Positions 14,615 through 23,965 are shown, numbered from the stretch's first letter. The stretch is 32,434 nt of DNA from Dysgonomonas gadei ATCC BAA-286 (GCF_000213555.1 NZ_GL891980.1:683797-716230), one strand, 5' to 3'. Program-made: numbers and translations. The notes: generated by a model from the letters alone, not told the origin.

Positions 14615-17600
14615 TCAGAATTTAATATTTACACCAAAATTCAGAGTCTTCATAATCGGGTAACGGTTAGATCCATTACTTTCAGGATCTGTCAAGCCAT
14701 CCAGATCATCCCAGGTTATCAGGTTGTTAGCATTAATAAACAGCCGACAGTCACTCATTCCTACTTTGCCTGCCCAGTTGGTTGGCAAAGTATAACTTAA
14801 CTCTATATTTTTCAAACGGACAAAAGCTCCGTTTTTCAAGAAGAATGAGTTTTGACGCTGATTATGATCGCCATAGTTATTATAGTGCAACAATGGATAT
14901 TTGGCATTTGCGAGATTATAAGCTTCACTTTGTGACGGATTCCAGCGATCGAGATGATGCTCCTTCACCTTTCCTCCGTTTACAAAAGCAAACATCGCTT
15001 CTGCATCATAATAACGGCTCACATTATCAACCCCCTGGAACATCACACTGAATCCCCAGTTTTTCCAGTTGAGTCCTAGTGTCAGCGCATATATATTTTC
15101 AGGGATATCGCTTCTGCCTATAAAGGTCTCGTCCCTCTCGTCAATAAAGCCGTCTCCATTCATATCACGGTATTTGAGATCACCCACCTGTACATCGCCG
15201 AAAGTAGAAACCGGAAGGTCGCCACTGTCAATGTCGGCTTGTGTAACGAATCCGTCACACATCAGTCCAAAGTATTGGTTGATAGGGTGACCTTCACGCT
15301 TACGATATTCGGTTTTCAATTCAGGCTCGTCCATATCCAGAATTTCGTTGCGGGCATGAGAGTACGTCAGGCCAACAGAATAATGAAGGTCTTTACCTAT
15401 ACGGTCATTGTATTTCAACTCTATTTCGTAACCGCTATTTTTTGTCTTGCCCAGATTCCCTGCTGCCATGGCAACACCTACCCACTGCGGGCGGGTAAGG
15501 TATTCAGTCAATATATCGTTACGTTTTTCATAGAAAACATCGATATTACCGTTGAGTCGGCTACCAAACAAGCCGAACTCAAGTCCAAGATTATATTTAT
15601 GAGCGCGTTCCCATGTAACTCCATAATTAGGATACTGAGCTTCATAGATACCACTCTTTCCTGTGGTTCCTAAGTAATAGTCATTCGCTATCTGCGACCA
15701 TTTTTGTTCATATAAGAAACGCTGCCTTACACCGTTGATCTGATATATATCGTTACCTACCTGCCCGTAAGAAGCACGAAGCTTCAGGTTATCCAACCAG
15801 TTTTCGGTACCCTTCATAAACTCTTCGTTAGCAATACGCCATCCCAATGAGAATGAAGGGAAAAAGCCAAAGCGTTTGCCTCGCATAAAGTTTTCGGAAC
15901 CGTTGTATCCGGCATTGAACTCGGCAAGATAACGGTCGTCATAACCGTATGTAACACGCCCTACCAAACCCTGGTAACGCTGCGCCAGATCCGATTTATA
16001 ACGATAGTCATTCTGCATATACAACATCATGGCAGTTACATCATGCTTGCCGAACTTGCGGGCATAATTCACCTGAGCCTCCATATAGAGTTTATAGATA
16101 GACTTAAATTTTTGCGAATCTCTCAAACTCCCTTCCTCTATAAATGCCAATTCGGTATCTTTATTAAACTGATTATACGCATCGATAGATGTATAGTTGT
16201 CACGATCATTCAATTCGTAAGTAGCAAAGCCTGCTGAATAAAGATTGGTATGATAGTTTTCATAGTCAAACGAAAGCATTGCTTTGGCACTTAATCCTTC
16301 GGTCAGCCATCCCAGTTTATAGTCTACGATAAAATTGGTTTCATTGATGGTATTTACCGCACGGTAGTAACCACCTTCGGCCAATGCGGCTACGATGTTG
16401 TTCTGGTACTGTGAACTTCCTCCATAAAGGGTTTTTGCTTCTTCTCCGTTCTGTACCGTATAAGATACAGGGAAAAGCCAGCCCGGAGTATGATTCAGTT
16501 CATAGAATGTCTCGCTGTAATCATTTCGTTCTTCGGTATTGGAACCTTTACGTTCCTCGAAACGGGTACCGAAGTTTACGGAGAAAGTTAAATCCTTAGT
16601 CAGGAAGAAGTCGGTATTGGCCCGGAAAGAGTAACGGCGATAATGAGGACTTGAACTGTTACCATATACATTGTTACTTAAGTTCTTAACCAAAGATGAC
16701 TGATCATAAAATTCACCTGAGGCGTAGTAACGCATGCGTTTGGTCCCCCCACGTACACTTACATTGTAACGCTGTGCAGGAGCTGTACTTTTCAATACTT
16801 CATCATACCAATCCACATTTGGATAGAGCATAGCGTCTAATCCGCTCAATTGACCCGCACTCGATTTACGATACATCTCAATATCACTGGCAGAAAACTG
16901 GGAAGGTAACCCATCATTCGCCAATGCTTCTTCGAGCAATGTCACCGACTCATAAGAGTTCAGATAAGTATTTTTGCGTGTAGGGCTTTGTATCTGCCAA
17001 TTAGCTGTCAGGCTTACTTCCGGTTTTTGTTCCTTGCCTCTCTTGGTGGTGATCAGCATGACACCATTTGCGCCACGCACACCATATACTGCTGTGGCAG
17101 AAGCATCTTTCAATACGGAAATAGTTTCGATATCGTCCGGCGCAATCTGTGAGAACGGACGTTCGATACCATCAACAAGGATAAGTGGCTGAGCATCACC
17201 CGCAAAGGTAGCACGTCCACGTATATAGATCTGTGTATCATCTGCACCCGGTGCACCTGAAGTCTGAGATGTGACAACACCGCTAATCTTACCGGCAATA
17301 GCTTGTGATACGTTGGCTGCCGGCGATTGTAGTATGTCTTTAGTATTTAACTGCGAAATAGCTCCTATAACACTCTCCTTTTTCTGTGCGCCATAGCCGA
17401 CTACGACTACTTCACTCAACAATTCGGAGTCTTCTCTCATTGTCACATTTATTATAGTCTTTCCTTTCACGCTTATTTCCTGTGGCTGAAAGCCTATGAA
17501 TGAAAACACCAATATAGCGTTGTCATTGCTGACTGTCAATCTGAAGCCACCATCGTCATCTGTAATAGTACCGTTGGTAGTCCCTTTTTCAACGACACTG

Positions 17601-17770
17601 GCCCCGATAACGGTCTCTCCGGTAATATCTTTTACGATACCTGTCACCTGTCTGGATTGCGCCCATGCGTTTTGTCCAACCAGCATCAAAACAACTATTG
17701 GCAGCAACCGCAGGAGCAAATTGCTCCACGGTGCTTTTCCATTTGTTCGTTTATTTTTCATATATAACAT
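14615..17770 (-). CDS. SusC/RagA family TonB-dependent outer-membrane transporter (SusC-1)
   Basis: This is a canonical SusC protein of about 1051 residues. The signal peptide ends near AWAQ (about residue 38). A carboxypeptidase-D regulatory-like domain covers about 40-115. The TonB-box-proximal segment SEVVVVGYG lies at about 119-127. The plug has IYIRGRATF, LILVDGIERP and ISVLKDASATAVYGVRGANG. The barrel ends in a C-terminal aromatic residue (LNFGVNIKF), as needed for outer-membrane assembly. Import of arabinan oligosaccharides is inferred from the PUL. It lies 12 nt after the surface glycan-binding protein gene. The ATG at 17768-17770 has an A-rich upstream region; the ATG at 17759-17761 (MKNKRTNGK) is the alternative. 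Confidence 0.95.
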   Translation of the reverse strand: MLYMKNKRTNGKAPWSNLLLRLLPIVVLMLVGQNAWAQSRQVTGIVKDITGETVIGASVVEKGTTNGTITDDDGGFRLTVSNDNAILVFSFIGFQPQEISVKGKTIINVTMREDSELLSEVVVVGYGAQKKESVIGAISQLNTKDILQSPAANVSQAIAGKISGVVTSQTSGAPGADDTQIYIRGRATFAGDAQPLILVDGIERPFSQIAPDDIETISVLKDASATAVYGVRGANGVMLITTKRGKEQKPEVSLTANWQIQSPTRKNTYLNSYESVTLLEEALANDGLPSQFSASDIEMYRKSSAGQLSGLDAMLYPNVDWYDEVLKSTAPAQRYNVSVRGGTKRMRYYASGEFYDQSSLVKNLSNNVYGNSSSPHYRRYSFRANTDFFLTKDLTFSVNFGTRFEERKGSNTEERNDYSETFYELNHTPGWLFPVSYTVQNGEEAKTLYGGSSQYQNNIVAALAEGGYYRAVNTINETNFIVDYKLGWLTEGLSAKAMLSFDYENYHTNLYSAGFATYELNDRDNYTSIDAYNQFNKDTELAFIEEGSLRDSQKFKSIYKLYMEAQVNYARKFGKHDVTAMMLYMQNDYRYKSDLAQRYQGLVGRVTYGYDDRYLAEFNAGYNGSENFMRGKRFGFFPSFSLGWRIANEEFMKGTENWLDNLKLRASYGQVGNDIYQINGVRQRFLYEQKWSQIANDYYLGTTGKSGIYEAQYPNYGVTWERAHKYNLGLEFGLFGSRLNGNIDVFYEKRNDILTEYLTRPQWVGVAMAAGNLGKTKNSGYEIELKYNDRIGKDLHYSVGLTYSHARNEILDMDEPELKTEYRKREGHPINQYFGLMCDGFVTQADIDSGDLPVSTFGDVQVGDLKYRDMNGDGFIDERDETFIGRSDIPENIYALTLGLNWKNWGFSVMFQGVDNVSRYYDAEAMFAFVNGGKVKEHHLDRWNPSQSEAYNLANAKYPLLHYNNYGDHNQRQNSFFLKNGAFVRLKNIELSYTLPTNWAGKVGMSDCRLFINANNLITWDDLDGLTDPESNGSNRYPIMKTLNFGVNIKF

Positions 17771-17782
17771 TTTATTGATTTA

Positions 17783-19588
17783 TTATTCGGTAGCATTCAA
17801 GAACGGATAGTATCCTACCGTACGCATATTCAGACTGGCTCCCTCTACAGTAAGAAATGCTCCTACATCGGTAGTGGTAATTCCCTCATAGAAGAATGTG
17901 TAGTCACCCAGTTTCACGCCATCAGCCGTGGTTACCTTAGCTGTCATATCCAGACGGTCTCCACTGCGTCTCAGTATTATCATACAATATGCTCCTTTCA
18001 TTTGCGTGGCAAAACTATCCCAATCATAACTTGCAGATATATTCGCGGCATTGTAGTTAGAGCCTTCAGGCCCCCATCCGAAAGCATCGGCTCGTAATAC
18101 GAAATATTCCGCATAACCGGATTCACCTCTGTCTTTACCATTGGTAACAACCAGTAGCCAGTTGTTCCAGTTTGCGGCACCACTGGTGTTATTAATGAAT
18201 GTATAAACAAAAGGATTTGTTTTAATCAAGGAGAAATTTGAGAAATACGACCACCAGCCCGCACTTAGATCTGCCGGACCAACCAGATAGGTATCCGGTG
18301 CATATTGCTGGCCTACATATACCGTTTCCGGATCGATTGCCAGATATGAGCCTTCACAGGTCAGGAATGCACCGATATTATCAGCAAGACTTCCCTCATA
18401 GAAGAAGGTATAATTATATACTGTACCTGCGATTGAGGTAACTACAGCCTTAATATCTATTCGGTTGCCTGTACGTTTGATAGTCAGATCTACATAAGCG
18501 CCTTTCATATCATTGACAAAGCTACCATCGTCAAAATTAAAGTTATGTGATATATTCCCTCCTATATAATTGCTGTCTCCCCATCCGTAAGCATCGGCAC
18601 GCAATACGAAATATTCCGCATAACCGGCTTCATCTCTATTCTTTCCATTGGTGAGAACCACCAACCAGTTCTTCCAGTTATCAGTACCACTGGTGTAGTT
18701 ATAGAAACCGAAATGCATAGTCTGGTCACCCTGCATTGTTACAAGATCGGAGAAAGCCGACCACCAAGGGGTAGACATATCTTCGTTACCTACAATGATG
18801 TAATTATTTTCTTCCTCTTCACCGCCTGTTCCCGGTACTTTTATCTGACTGTCGGTAATCTGATTACGGTAGATAGTGAGATCGTCAAGCATCCATTCCT
18901 TCGTTTCACTGCCTGAGCCATAACCCAGATATAAAGAAGGTACGGAAGCCATGAACTGAACAATCTTTGAAAAATCAAATCCGGTGACTTCCTTATCTAT
19001 TTTCTTCTGTCCGTCGACATATATAACATATCCGTTGTCCCGGATTGTCATTGCCACATAATGCCATTCACCGGCTGTAAGCAATCCGGTTTTATAGCCT
19101 GAAGGGTTGTTGTCCTCGTATTTTCCGTCAATACCATCATAACTCAGCCAGCCATTAGCTGTGAAGAAGAATTTCTGAGTGCCATTCTCGTTTTGGAAAG
19201 AGAATAGTGCCCCATCCAAATCCTGTTCGGAGTTTTCTCCTGTTTGAACTACTTGTTTCATCCAGAATGTGAGTGAAACTCCATTTTGAGCTTTCACGCT
19301 ATTGAGCGGATTATCGATATGTGCATATCCACCATTCAAATGGAGCACACTACTTTTGCGTTCTTCATCATTTACCAGTGTGGGGGTATTGCCATCACTA
19401 TAGGCATAGAGTTGGATAATTGCAGGGTCGATTTCCTCCTCGAAGGAATAAGTAACTATCTTTTCCAGTTTAGGATAAACCTGATTGCCTGAAGGGGGAT
19501 CTGTTTCACCCCAGTCCTGACATGAAGCACACAAAAGGATTGTAAATGCTGCCATGATCAATGGCGCCCATTTTTTAACTTTTTGCAT
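17783..19588 (-). CDS. Surface glycan-binding lipoprotein: LamG-like domain plus two tandem copies of an unrecognised module
   Basis: This protein occupies the SusE/SGBP position directly upstream of SusC-1. The signal sequence ends in CASC (Cys23), followed by the acidic QDWGETD, consistent with surface export. A laminin-G/concanavalin-like lectin domain covers about 45-245. After an acidic linker (GTGGEEEE), two homologous modules of about 160 residues follow (about 262-425 and 433-592). Both contain WWS-F near the start, NW-NWL-V-TNGK-R, GYAEYFVLRADA-GWG, MKGAY, an R-G-R pattern, YTFFYEG and GAFLT-EG. I do not recognise the module as a named CBM family; it looks like a beta-sandwich with conserved surface tryptophans. 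The predicted job is to hold arabinan for SusCD. The surface and glycan-binding role is inferred from position and domains. Confidence 0.85.
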   Translation of the reverse strand: MQKVKKWAPLIMAAFTILLCASCQDWGETDPPSGNQVYPKLEKIVTYSFEEEIDPAIIQLYAYSDGNTPTLVNDEERKSSVLHLNGGYAHIDNPLNSVKAQNGVSLTFWMKQVVQTGENSEQDLDGALFSFQNENGTQKFFFTANGWLSYDGIDGKYEDNNPSGYKTGLLTAGEWHYVAMTIRDNGYVIYVDGQKKIDKEVTGFDFSKIVQFMASVPSLYLGYGSGSETKEWMLDDLTIYRNQITDSQIKVPGTGGEEEENNYIIVGNEDMSTPWWSAFSDLVTMQGDQTMHFGFYNYTSGTDNWKNWLVVLTNGKNRDEAGYAEYFVLRADAYGWGDSNYIGGNISHNFNFDDGSFVNDMKGAYVDLTIKRTGNRIDIKAVVTSIAGTVYNYTFFYEGSLADNIGAFLTCEGSYLAIDPETVYVGQQYAPDTYLVGPADLSAGWWSYFSNFSLIKTNPFVYTFINNTSGAANWNNWLLVVTNGKDRGESGYAEYFVLRADAFGWGPEGSNYNAANISASYDWDSFATQMKGAYCMIILRRSGDRLDMTAKVTTADGVKLGDYTFFYEGITTTDVGAFLTVEGASLNMRTVGYYPFLNATE

Positions 19589-19623
19589 ATAACTTAGATT
19601 AATGATTAATAATTCTTTTTTGT

Positions 19624-19674
19624 GCAGTATACACTGCTCAGAAAAACATTTCGGTTAACACAGTATATTACTGT
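19624..19674. promoter_or_regulatory. Pair of CAGT-type palindromes upstream of the glycan-binding lipoprotein gene
   Basis: GCAGT-ATAC-ACTGC (19624-19637) and ACAGTA-TAT-TACTGT (19660-19674) share CAGT/ACTG half-sites and lie 37 bp apart centre to centre. The 142-bp gap between the GH43 and SGBP genes is the longest within this part of the PUL. It could hold an internal promoter or an RNA hairpin that sets the level of the SusCD segment. No clear -7 box is visible. Confidence 0.35.
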
Positions 19675-19730
19675 TTTTCAATAGATTTAGAGTCACAAAG
19701 GCATAAGATTATTTTTCTAATTTTCATTTA

Positions 19731-21215
19731 TTATTTTACTCTTTTTCCCCAAATGGAATATCCTTTGGAATTGAGTCCCGTAAACAAAATAGTCTGAGCC
19801 TGGTTTTCCCAGTCCTGTCCCATAAATACCTGTACATTGCATACCTCTCCAGAAATATCCAGTTTCAGAACATTCGCTTTATCAAACGACCATCTGCCGG
19901 ATAGATTACCACTCAGCGACATATCTTTGTTTAAAGTGATTACATCCGATTTATTCTCTTCATTATCTCTCAGATGGTTTTCACCCCATAATATCTGTCC
20001 GGCAAACAAATCCCTGTCAGGAGCATCACCGTGGATAACTATTATTTCCCAATCACCCATAAGATCACTCTCATTTATCTGCTGCTGCGGGGTAGCTGCA
20101 TATCTTTCCGGAGATACTACCGGCCAGCCGTCGGCAGTCCAGTACATGTCTCTCACATGCAGATCCATCATATGATTTTCGGGGCGCAAGCGTGCCTGAT
20201 GAGCCATATAGTACTTACCGTCTTTGTCTGCGAATACACAGCAATGGGCTGTACCGGCCCAGCCAATGTGGTTGCGGAACTGATAAGGATAAGTCAGAAT
20301 AGGAAAGTTATCCGCCTCTTCGCGCATATCAACTCCGAAGAAATCTGTGAAAGGGCCTTCGGGCTTGTCGGAGCGGCCTACACGCACGTTATAAGTTGTC
20401 ATTAACGGGTCATAGGAGACAAACAGAAAGTATTTCTTCAGCCCGGGGTTATAGATTATTTCAGGTGCTTCTATATTGTTTTTCTTACCGTCGAAACGGC
20501 GGGCAGTAAGATGTCCCTGATCCCCGTCATTAAGCGTAAGTCCTGTTTCGGGATTCAGTTGCACGCAGTGCAGCCCGCCGAAATAAGAGCCGTAATGCAT
20601 CCATTGTTCTCCGTTGTCCGGATTGGTTACAATACTAGGGTCGATAGCGTTCATTACATCACCAGTCTTCGTTTTCACCACACAGCCTTTTAGCTCCCAG
20701 GGGCCTTCGGGCGATGCGGATTCAGCCATACCGATATAAGACACCTGTTTGGCAAAAGCTGAAACGCTGTAATACAAGCGGTATTTCCCTTTATATTCTA
20801 CAATGTAGGGTGCCCATATATTGGTTGCGCCTTTACCATTGTTATTATCCAAAACCCAGTCTTTGGCTTCCTGTGGAATTTCCTTAAAGGCCCATCCGGA
20901 AAATTCCCAGTTAACAAGGTCTTTCGATTTACGGACCTGTATATATCCAAAAGGCAGATTATCTTTCTTCATAGCCGCGCTGTCTTCTTTATAAATAGCG
21001 TCGGTAGAATACATATAATATGTATCCCCTATCAGCAGGCACGACGGATCGTGTACATTGTAGGTACCCCATTGCTTATAATCCTTCATTTCAGAAATGC
21101 CCGAATAATCGTCAGCCCACGGATTTACGTTGGCTTTCGGCTCAAACGGCTTCTGAGTACAGGATACAAGAAAAGTACAGCATCCTAAAAACAGGATATT
21201 GAAAATTGTTTTCAT
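19731..21215 (-). CDS. GH43 lipoprotein, endo-alpha-1,5-L-arabinanase type
   Basis: This predicted endo-arabinanase has 494 residues. The lipobox LVSC ends at Cys19. The GH43 propeller runs from about 45 to 385 with the general base Asp56 in YNVHDPS, Asp192 in NAIDPS, and the general acid Glu249 in NIEAPEIIYNPG. The motif HYGSYFGGLHCVQL is typical of the endo-arabinanase branch. A C-terminal beta domain (about 395-494) ends in YSIWGKRVK, matching the end of the other long GH43 in this PUL. It starts 26 nt after GH51. In the B. thetaiotaomicron arabinan locus an endo-arabinanase (recalled as BT0367) holds the comparable place. Unlike the GH43 at 5741-7630 it has no FN3-like domain and no strongly acidic patch right after the lipid-bearing Cys, so surface exposure is less certain. 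Confidence 0.88.
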   Translation of the reverse strand: MKTIFNILFLGCCTFLVSCTQKPFEPKANVNPWADDYSGISEMKDYKQWGTYNVHDPSCLLIGDTYYMYSTDAIYKEDSAAMKKDNLPFGYIQVRKSKDLVNWEFSGWAFKEIPQEAKDWVLDNNNGKGATNIWAPYIVEYKGKYRLYYSVSAFAKQVSYIGMAESASPEGPWELKGCVVKTKTGDVMNAIDPSIVTNPDNGEQWMHYGSYFGGLHCVQLNPETGLTLNDGDQGHLTARRFDGKKNNIEAPEIIYNPGLKKYFLFVSYDPLMTTYNVRVGRSDKPEGPFTDFFGVDMREEADNFPILTYPYQFRNHIGWAGTAHCCVFADKDGKYYMAHQARLRPENHMMDLHVRDMYWTADGWPVVSPERYAATPQQQINESDLMGDWEIIVIHGDAPDRDLFAGQILWGENHLRDNEENKSDVITLNKDMSLSGNLSGRWSFDKANVLKLDISGEVCNVQVFMGQDWENQAQTILFTGLNSKGYSIWGKRVK

Positions 21216-21241
21216 AGTTAATTTAACCGCAAGTTTGTGAG

Positions 21242-22786
21242 TTAATTCAATTCTATAGTTACTACTGACTTAGCCGGGATTTTCACCGTTAATACATCAT
21301 TTTTCACTGCTGCATCTTTAAAATCCTTCAACTCTACTTCGTTTGGCTTTTCGAATGTATTGTGAGAATCTGTTTTGGGTGCAGTAATTATATTACCGGA
21401 AACGAAACGGCCGTTTTTCAGGTCTTTAATAGTACATGTTATATCCACCGATTGGCTAGGATCGATATTCACAATTGACACATGTATTTTTCCGTCGCTA
21501 TCTTTCGATGCCGAAGCCGATACCGAATTGATTTCCTTACCCAGACGACTGTATGAAGGACTTATAATATCGAGCGGCAGCATGGTTGCATCCTGATGCA
21601 CTTTGTACATATCAAACACATGATAGGTAGGAGTCAGCAGCATTTTGTCACCTTCTGTAAGAAACAAGGCCTGTAGCACATTGACCAATTGCGCAATATT
21701 AGCGATACGCACCCTGTCAGCATGTTTATGGAAAATATTCAGGATAGTTCCCGCCAGTAAAGCATCGCGCAGGGTATTTTGCTGATACAGGAATCCCGGA
21801 TTGGTTCCCGGCTCCACATTATACCATGCACCCCATTCGTCTACTATCATGGCTATTTTCTTTTCAGGATCGTATTTATCCATTATGGCGGCATGTTTTG
21901 TCACTATCTCATCCATACGCATACCATGTTCCAGTAATGAAAAATACTCATCTTCATTGAAGCCCAGCGCGTTTCCTTTATCTTCCCACTTGTAAGTAAA
22001 TGTATAATTGTGAACAGATACACCCGACATCATGTGATGCGGTATGTTTTTCATCATCACTTCCATCCAGCGGTAATCGTCTACGTTAGGGCCTCCGGCA
22101 ACTTTGTACAGTCTGTTTTCTCCGTAGTTGCGGCAATAAGTAGCATAACGGCGGTAATTTTCGGCATAGCCTTCCGGAGTCATGTTTCCTCCGCAGCCCC
22201 AATTCTCATTACCAACGCCCCACAGGGTTACTTTCCACGGTTTTTCGCGTCCGTTCTTCTTACGAAGGTTCGACATCGGGCTTTCCCCGTCAAAAGTGAT
22301 GTATTCCACCCATTTAGACATTTCTTCTACTGTGCCGCTTCCCATATTCCCACAGATATATGGTTCTGTTCCCAGTGCTTCACAAAGATTAAGGAATTCG
22401 TGCGTACCAAAACTATTGTCTTCTACTACCCCACCCCAGTGAGTATTTACCATTTTAGGACGGTCTGCTCTTGCACCTATTCCGTCCATCCAGTGATACT
22501 CATCGGCAAAGCAGCCGCCCGGCCAACGAAGATTCGGTATTTTAATATGTTTTAACGCATCGATAATATCCTTGCGTACACCATTTACATTAGGGATATG
22601 AGAATCTTCCCCTACCCAGAGCCCGTCATAGATGCAACGTCCAAGGTGCTCGGAAAAATGACCGTATATATGTTTGTCGATCTTGTATTTTCCGGCGTTC
22701 GATTTAACGACTATCTCCGCCTTTTGCTGTGAGAATACCGTTATGCAAACAAAAAGAGATAAATAAAACAGTAGATTTTTTTTCAT
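21242..22786 (-). CDS. GH51 alpha-L-arabinofuranosidase, compact form
   Basis: This exo-acting arabinofuranosidase has 514 residues. The catalytic acid/base is Glu194 in GVGNENWGCGG and the nucleophile Glu317 in MIVDEWGAWY; PNLRWPGGCFADEYHW (about 84-99) lines the active site. The sequence resembles the classic intracellular GH51 enzymes, but here a signal peptide (MKKNLLFYLSLFVCITVFSQ) precedes the barrel, so it should be periplasmic. The C-terminal beta-sandwich (about 400-514) completes the usual architecture. It would release L-arabinose from short imported arabino-oligosaccharides. It follows the first GH43 by 91 nt, with a stem-loop in between, and precedes the endo-arabinanase by 26 nt. 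Confidence 0.93.
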   Translation of the reverse strand: MKKNLLFYLSLFVCITVFSQQKAEIVVKSNAGKYKIDKHIYGHFSEHLGRCIYDGLWVGEDSHIPNVNGVRKDIIDALKHIKIPNLRWPGGCFADEYHWMDGIGARADRPKMVNTHWGGVVEDNSFGTHEFLNLCEALGTEPYICGNMGSGTVEEMSKWVEYITFDGESPMSNLRKKNGREKPWKVTLWGVGNENWGCGGNMTPEGYAENYRRYATYCRNYGENRLYKVAGGPNVDDYRWMEVMMKNIPHHMMSGVSVHNYTFTYKWEDKGNALGFNEDEYFSLLEHGMRMDEIVTKHAAIMDKYDPEKKIAMIVDEWGAWYNVEPGTNPGFLYQQNTLRDALLAGTILNIFHKHADRVRIANIAQLVNVLQALFLTEGDKMLLTPTYHVFDMYKVHQDATMLPLDIISPSYSRLGKEINSVSASASKDSDGKIHVSIVNIDPSQSVDITCTIKDLKNGRFVSGNIITAPKTDSHNTFEKPNEVELKDFKDAAVKNDVLTVKIPAKSVVTIELN

Positions 22787-22840
22787 GATAAGTTATAAGT
22801 TGTGAATTATTAGTCTTTTAGAAAGGAGAGGTATCCAAAA

Positions 22841-22873
22841 GTGAGGACAAGCCCATACAGGCTTTATCCTCAC
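22841..22873 (-). terminator. Stem-loop after the first PUL gene (terminator or attenuator)
   Basis: The arms are GTGAGGACAAGCC (22841-22853) and GGCTTTATCCTCAC (22860-22873), with small bulges and a 6-nt loop. On the minus strand the stem begins a few nt after the GH43 stop codon and is followed by TTTTGG. Partial termination here would make the first GH43 more abundant than the downstream genes. Confidence 0.55.
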
Positions 22874-22877
22874 TACC

Positions 22878-23849
22878 TTATTTAACGCCTAAAACCCCTT
22901 CTGATGTCATTTGTATCCGTTTTATAGTATTGTCTTCATTATAATGCAGGCGGTCGATACAGACCGAACGGCGGAAACTCCCTCCTTGTGTCGGTATTGC
23001 ACCATTGTGATATATGAAATACCACTGCCCTTTGAATTCGACTATTGCCTGATGATTGGTATTGGAATTGCCTGCGATCTCATTCAGTATGCCTTTGTAT
23101 TCCCAAGGCCCGTTTATACTTCTGCTCATAGCATATCCCAGTTTTTCGGGGAAATACTGTGCGTATGACAGGTAATACCATCCATTATATTTGTGTATCC
23201 ATGGCGCTTCTGTAAAGTTTGGCAAATCGACTGTCATTACCGGACTATCCAGTTCAATCATATTTTCCTTCAGTTTTGCATAGTAGCATTGCGTATTTCC
23301 CCAGAACAAATATGCCTGGCCATCATCATCTATCCATACCGTAGGATCTATATCATCCCATCCTATCGAAGTGTAGGCTGTAGTCATATCGTTAGTTATC
23401 AGCGCTGAACCTCTGGCGTCCTTAAACGGCCCGAGCGGATTGTCAGCGACCGCCACACCTATAGACTTACCGGGTATAGTTCCATGCTCTACAGTTACAT
23501 ACCAATAGAATTTACCATCACGTTCGATAACCTGTGAAGCCCATGCTTCACCCTTTGCCCATGCAAAATCTTTTGCCCGTAGCGGAACTGCATGCTCTGT
23601 CCAGTTTATCATATCATCCGACGAGAATACAAGCCACTCGTTCAGTGTATAATGATTATGGGGAGGGGGACATTCGTCATGACCCGCATATATGTATAGC
23701 CTGTCGTTGTGTACCAATGCTGCAGGATCGGCTGTATATTTATGTGTAAAAACAGGGTTGCCTGTTATACGGAAAATCGTATCCTGCACCGAACCATGTA
23801 TATTAGATACGGCAATACAAAAAAGAAAGATAAGTTTCAATATTTTCAT
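22878..23849 (-). CDS. GH43 family glycosidase (exo-arabinofuranosidase or xylosidase-like), first gene of the PUL
   Basis: This is a single-domain GH43 enzyme of 323 residues from the ATG at 23847-23849, which gives a clean signal peptide (MKILKLIFLFCIAVSNIHGS). A longer reading frame would need the TTG at 23871-23873 and is less likely. Catalytic residues are the base Asp41 in KYTADPAAL, Asp168 in DDIDPTVWIDDDG and the acid Glu214 in FTEAPWIHKYNGW. It lacks the C-terminal domain of the two endo-arabinanase-type GH43s. The motifs resemble periplasmic exo-acting arabinofuranosidase and beta-xylosidase-like subfamilies; I cannot assign the subfamily. It is transcribed away from the regulator gene and is the promoter-proximal gene, with a -7 box about 90 nt upstream. 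Confidence 0.9.
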   Translation of the reverse strand: MKILKLIFLFCIAVSNIHGSVQDTIFRITGNPVFTHKYTADPAALVHNDRLYIYAGHDECPPPHNHYTLNEWLVFSSDDMINWTEHAVPLRAKDFAWAKGEAWASQVIERDGKFYWYVTVEHGTIPGKSIGVAVADNPLGPFKDARGSALITNDMTTAYTSIGWDDIDPTVWIDDDGQAYLFWGNTQCYYAKLKENMIELDSPVMTVDLPNFTEAPWIHKYNGWYYLSYAQYFPEKLGYAMSRSINGPWEYKGILNEIAGNSNTNHQAIVEFKGQWYFIYHNGAIPTQGGSFRRSVCIDRLHYNEDNTIKRIQMTSEGVLGVK

Positions 23850-23936
23850 GGTTTTTAATACTTTATTTCTCAAAAAAGCAAGATTCTTTGGTTGGAATCA
23901 GGTTAACTTTTGATTGTTCTTTTTTTATTTCTTTGA

Positions 23937-23944
23937 CAAATATA
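23937..23944 (-). promoter_or_regulatory. Predicted -7 promoter box of the PUL operon
   Basis: The minus strand reads TATATTTG, a perfect TAnnTTTG match, 87 nt upstream of the first GH43 start. The phased direct repeats at 23966-23996 lie immediately upstream, where an activator would be expected. Confidence 0.6.
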
Positions 23945-23965
23945 TGCATGTGAAAGCCTTAGAAT

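Noticed and set aside
23850..23873. Extended N-terminus of the first GH43 starting at 23873
   Set aside because: The start codon would be TTG. The ATG at 23847-23849 gives a proper signal peptide, so the shorter form was chosen.
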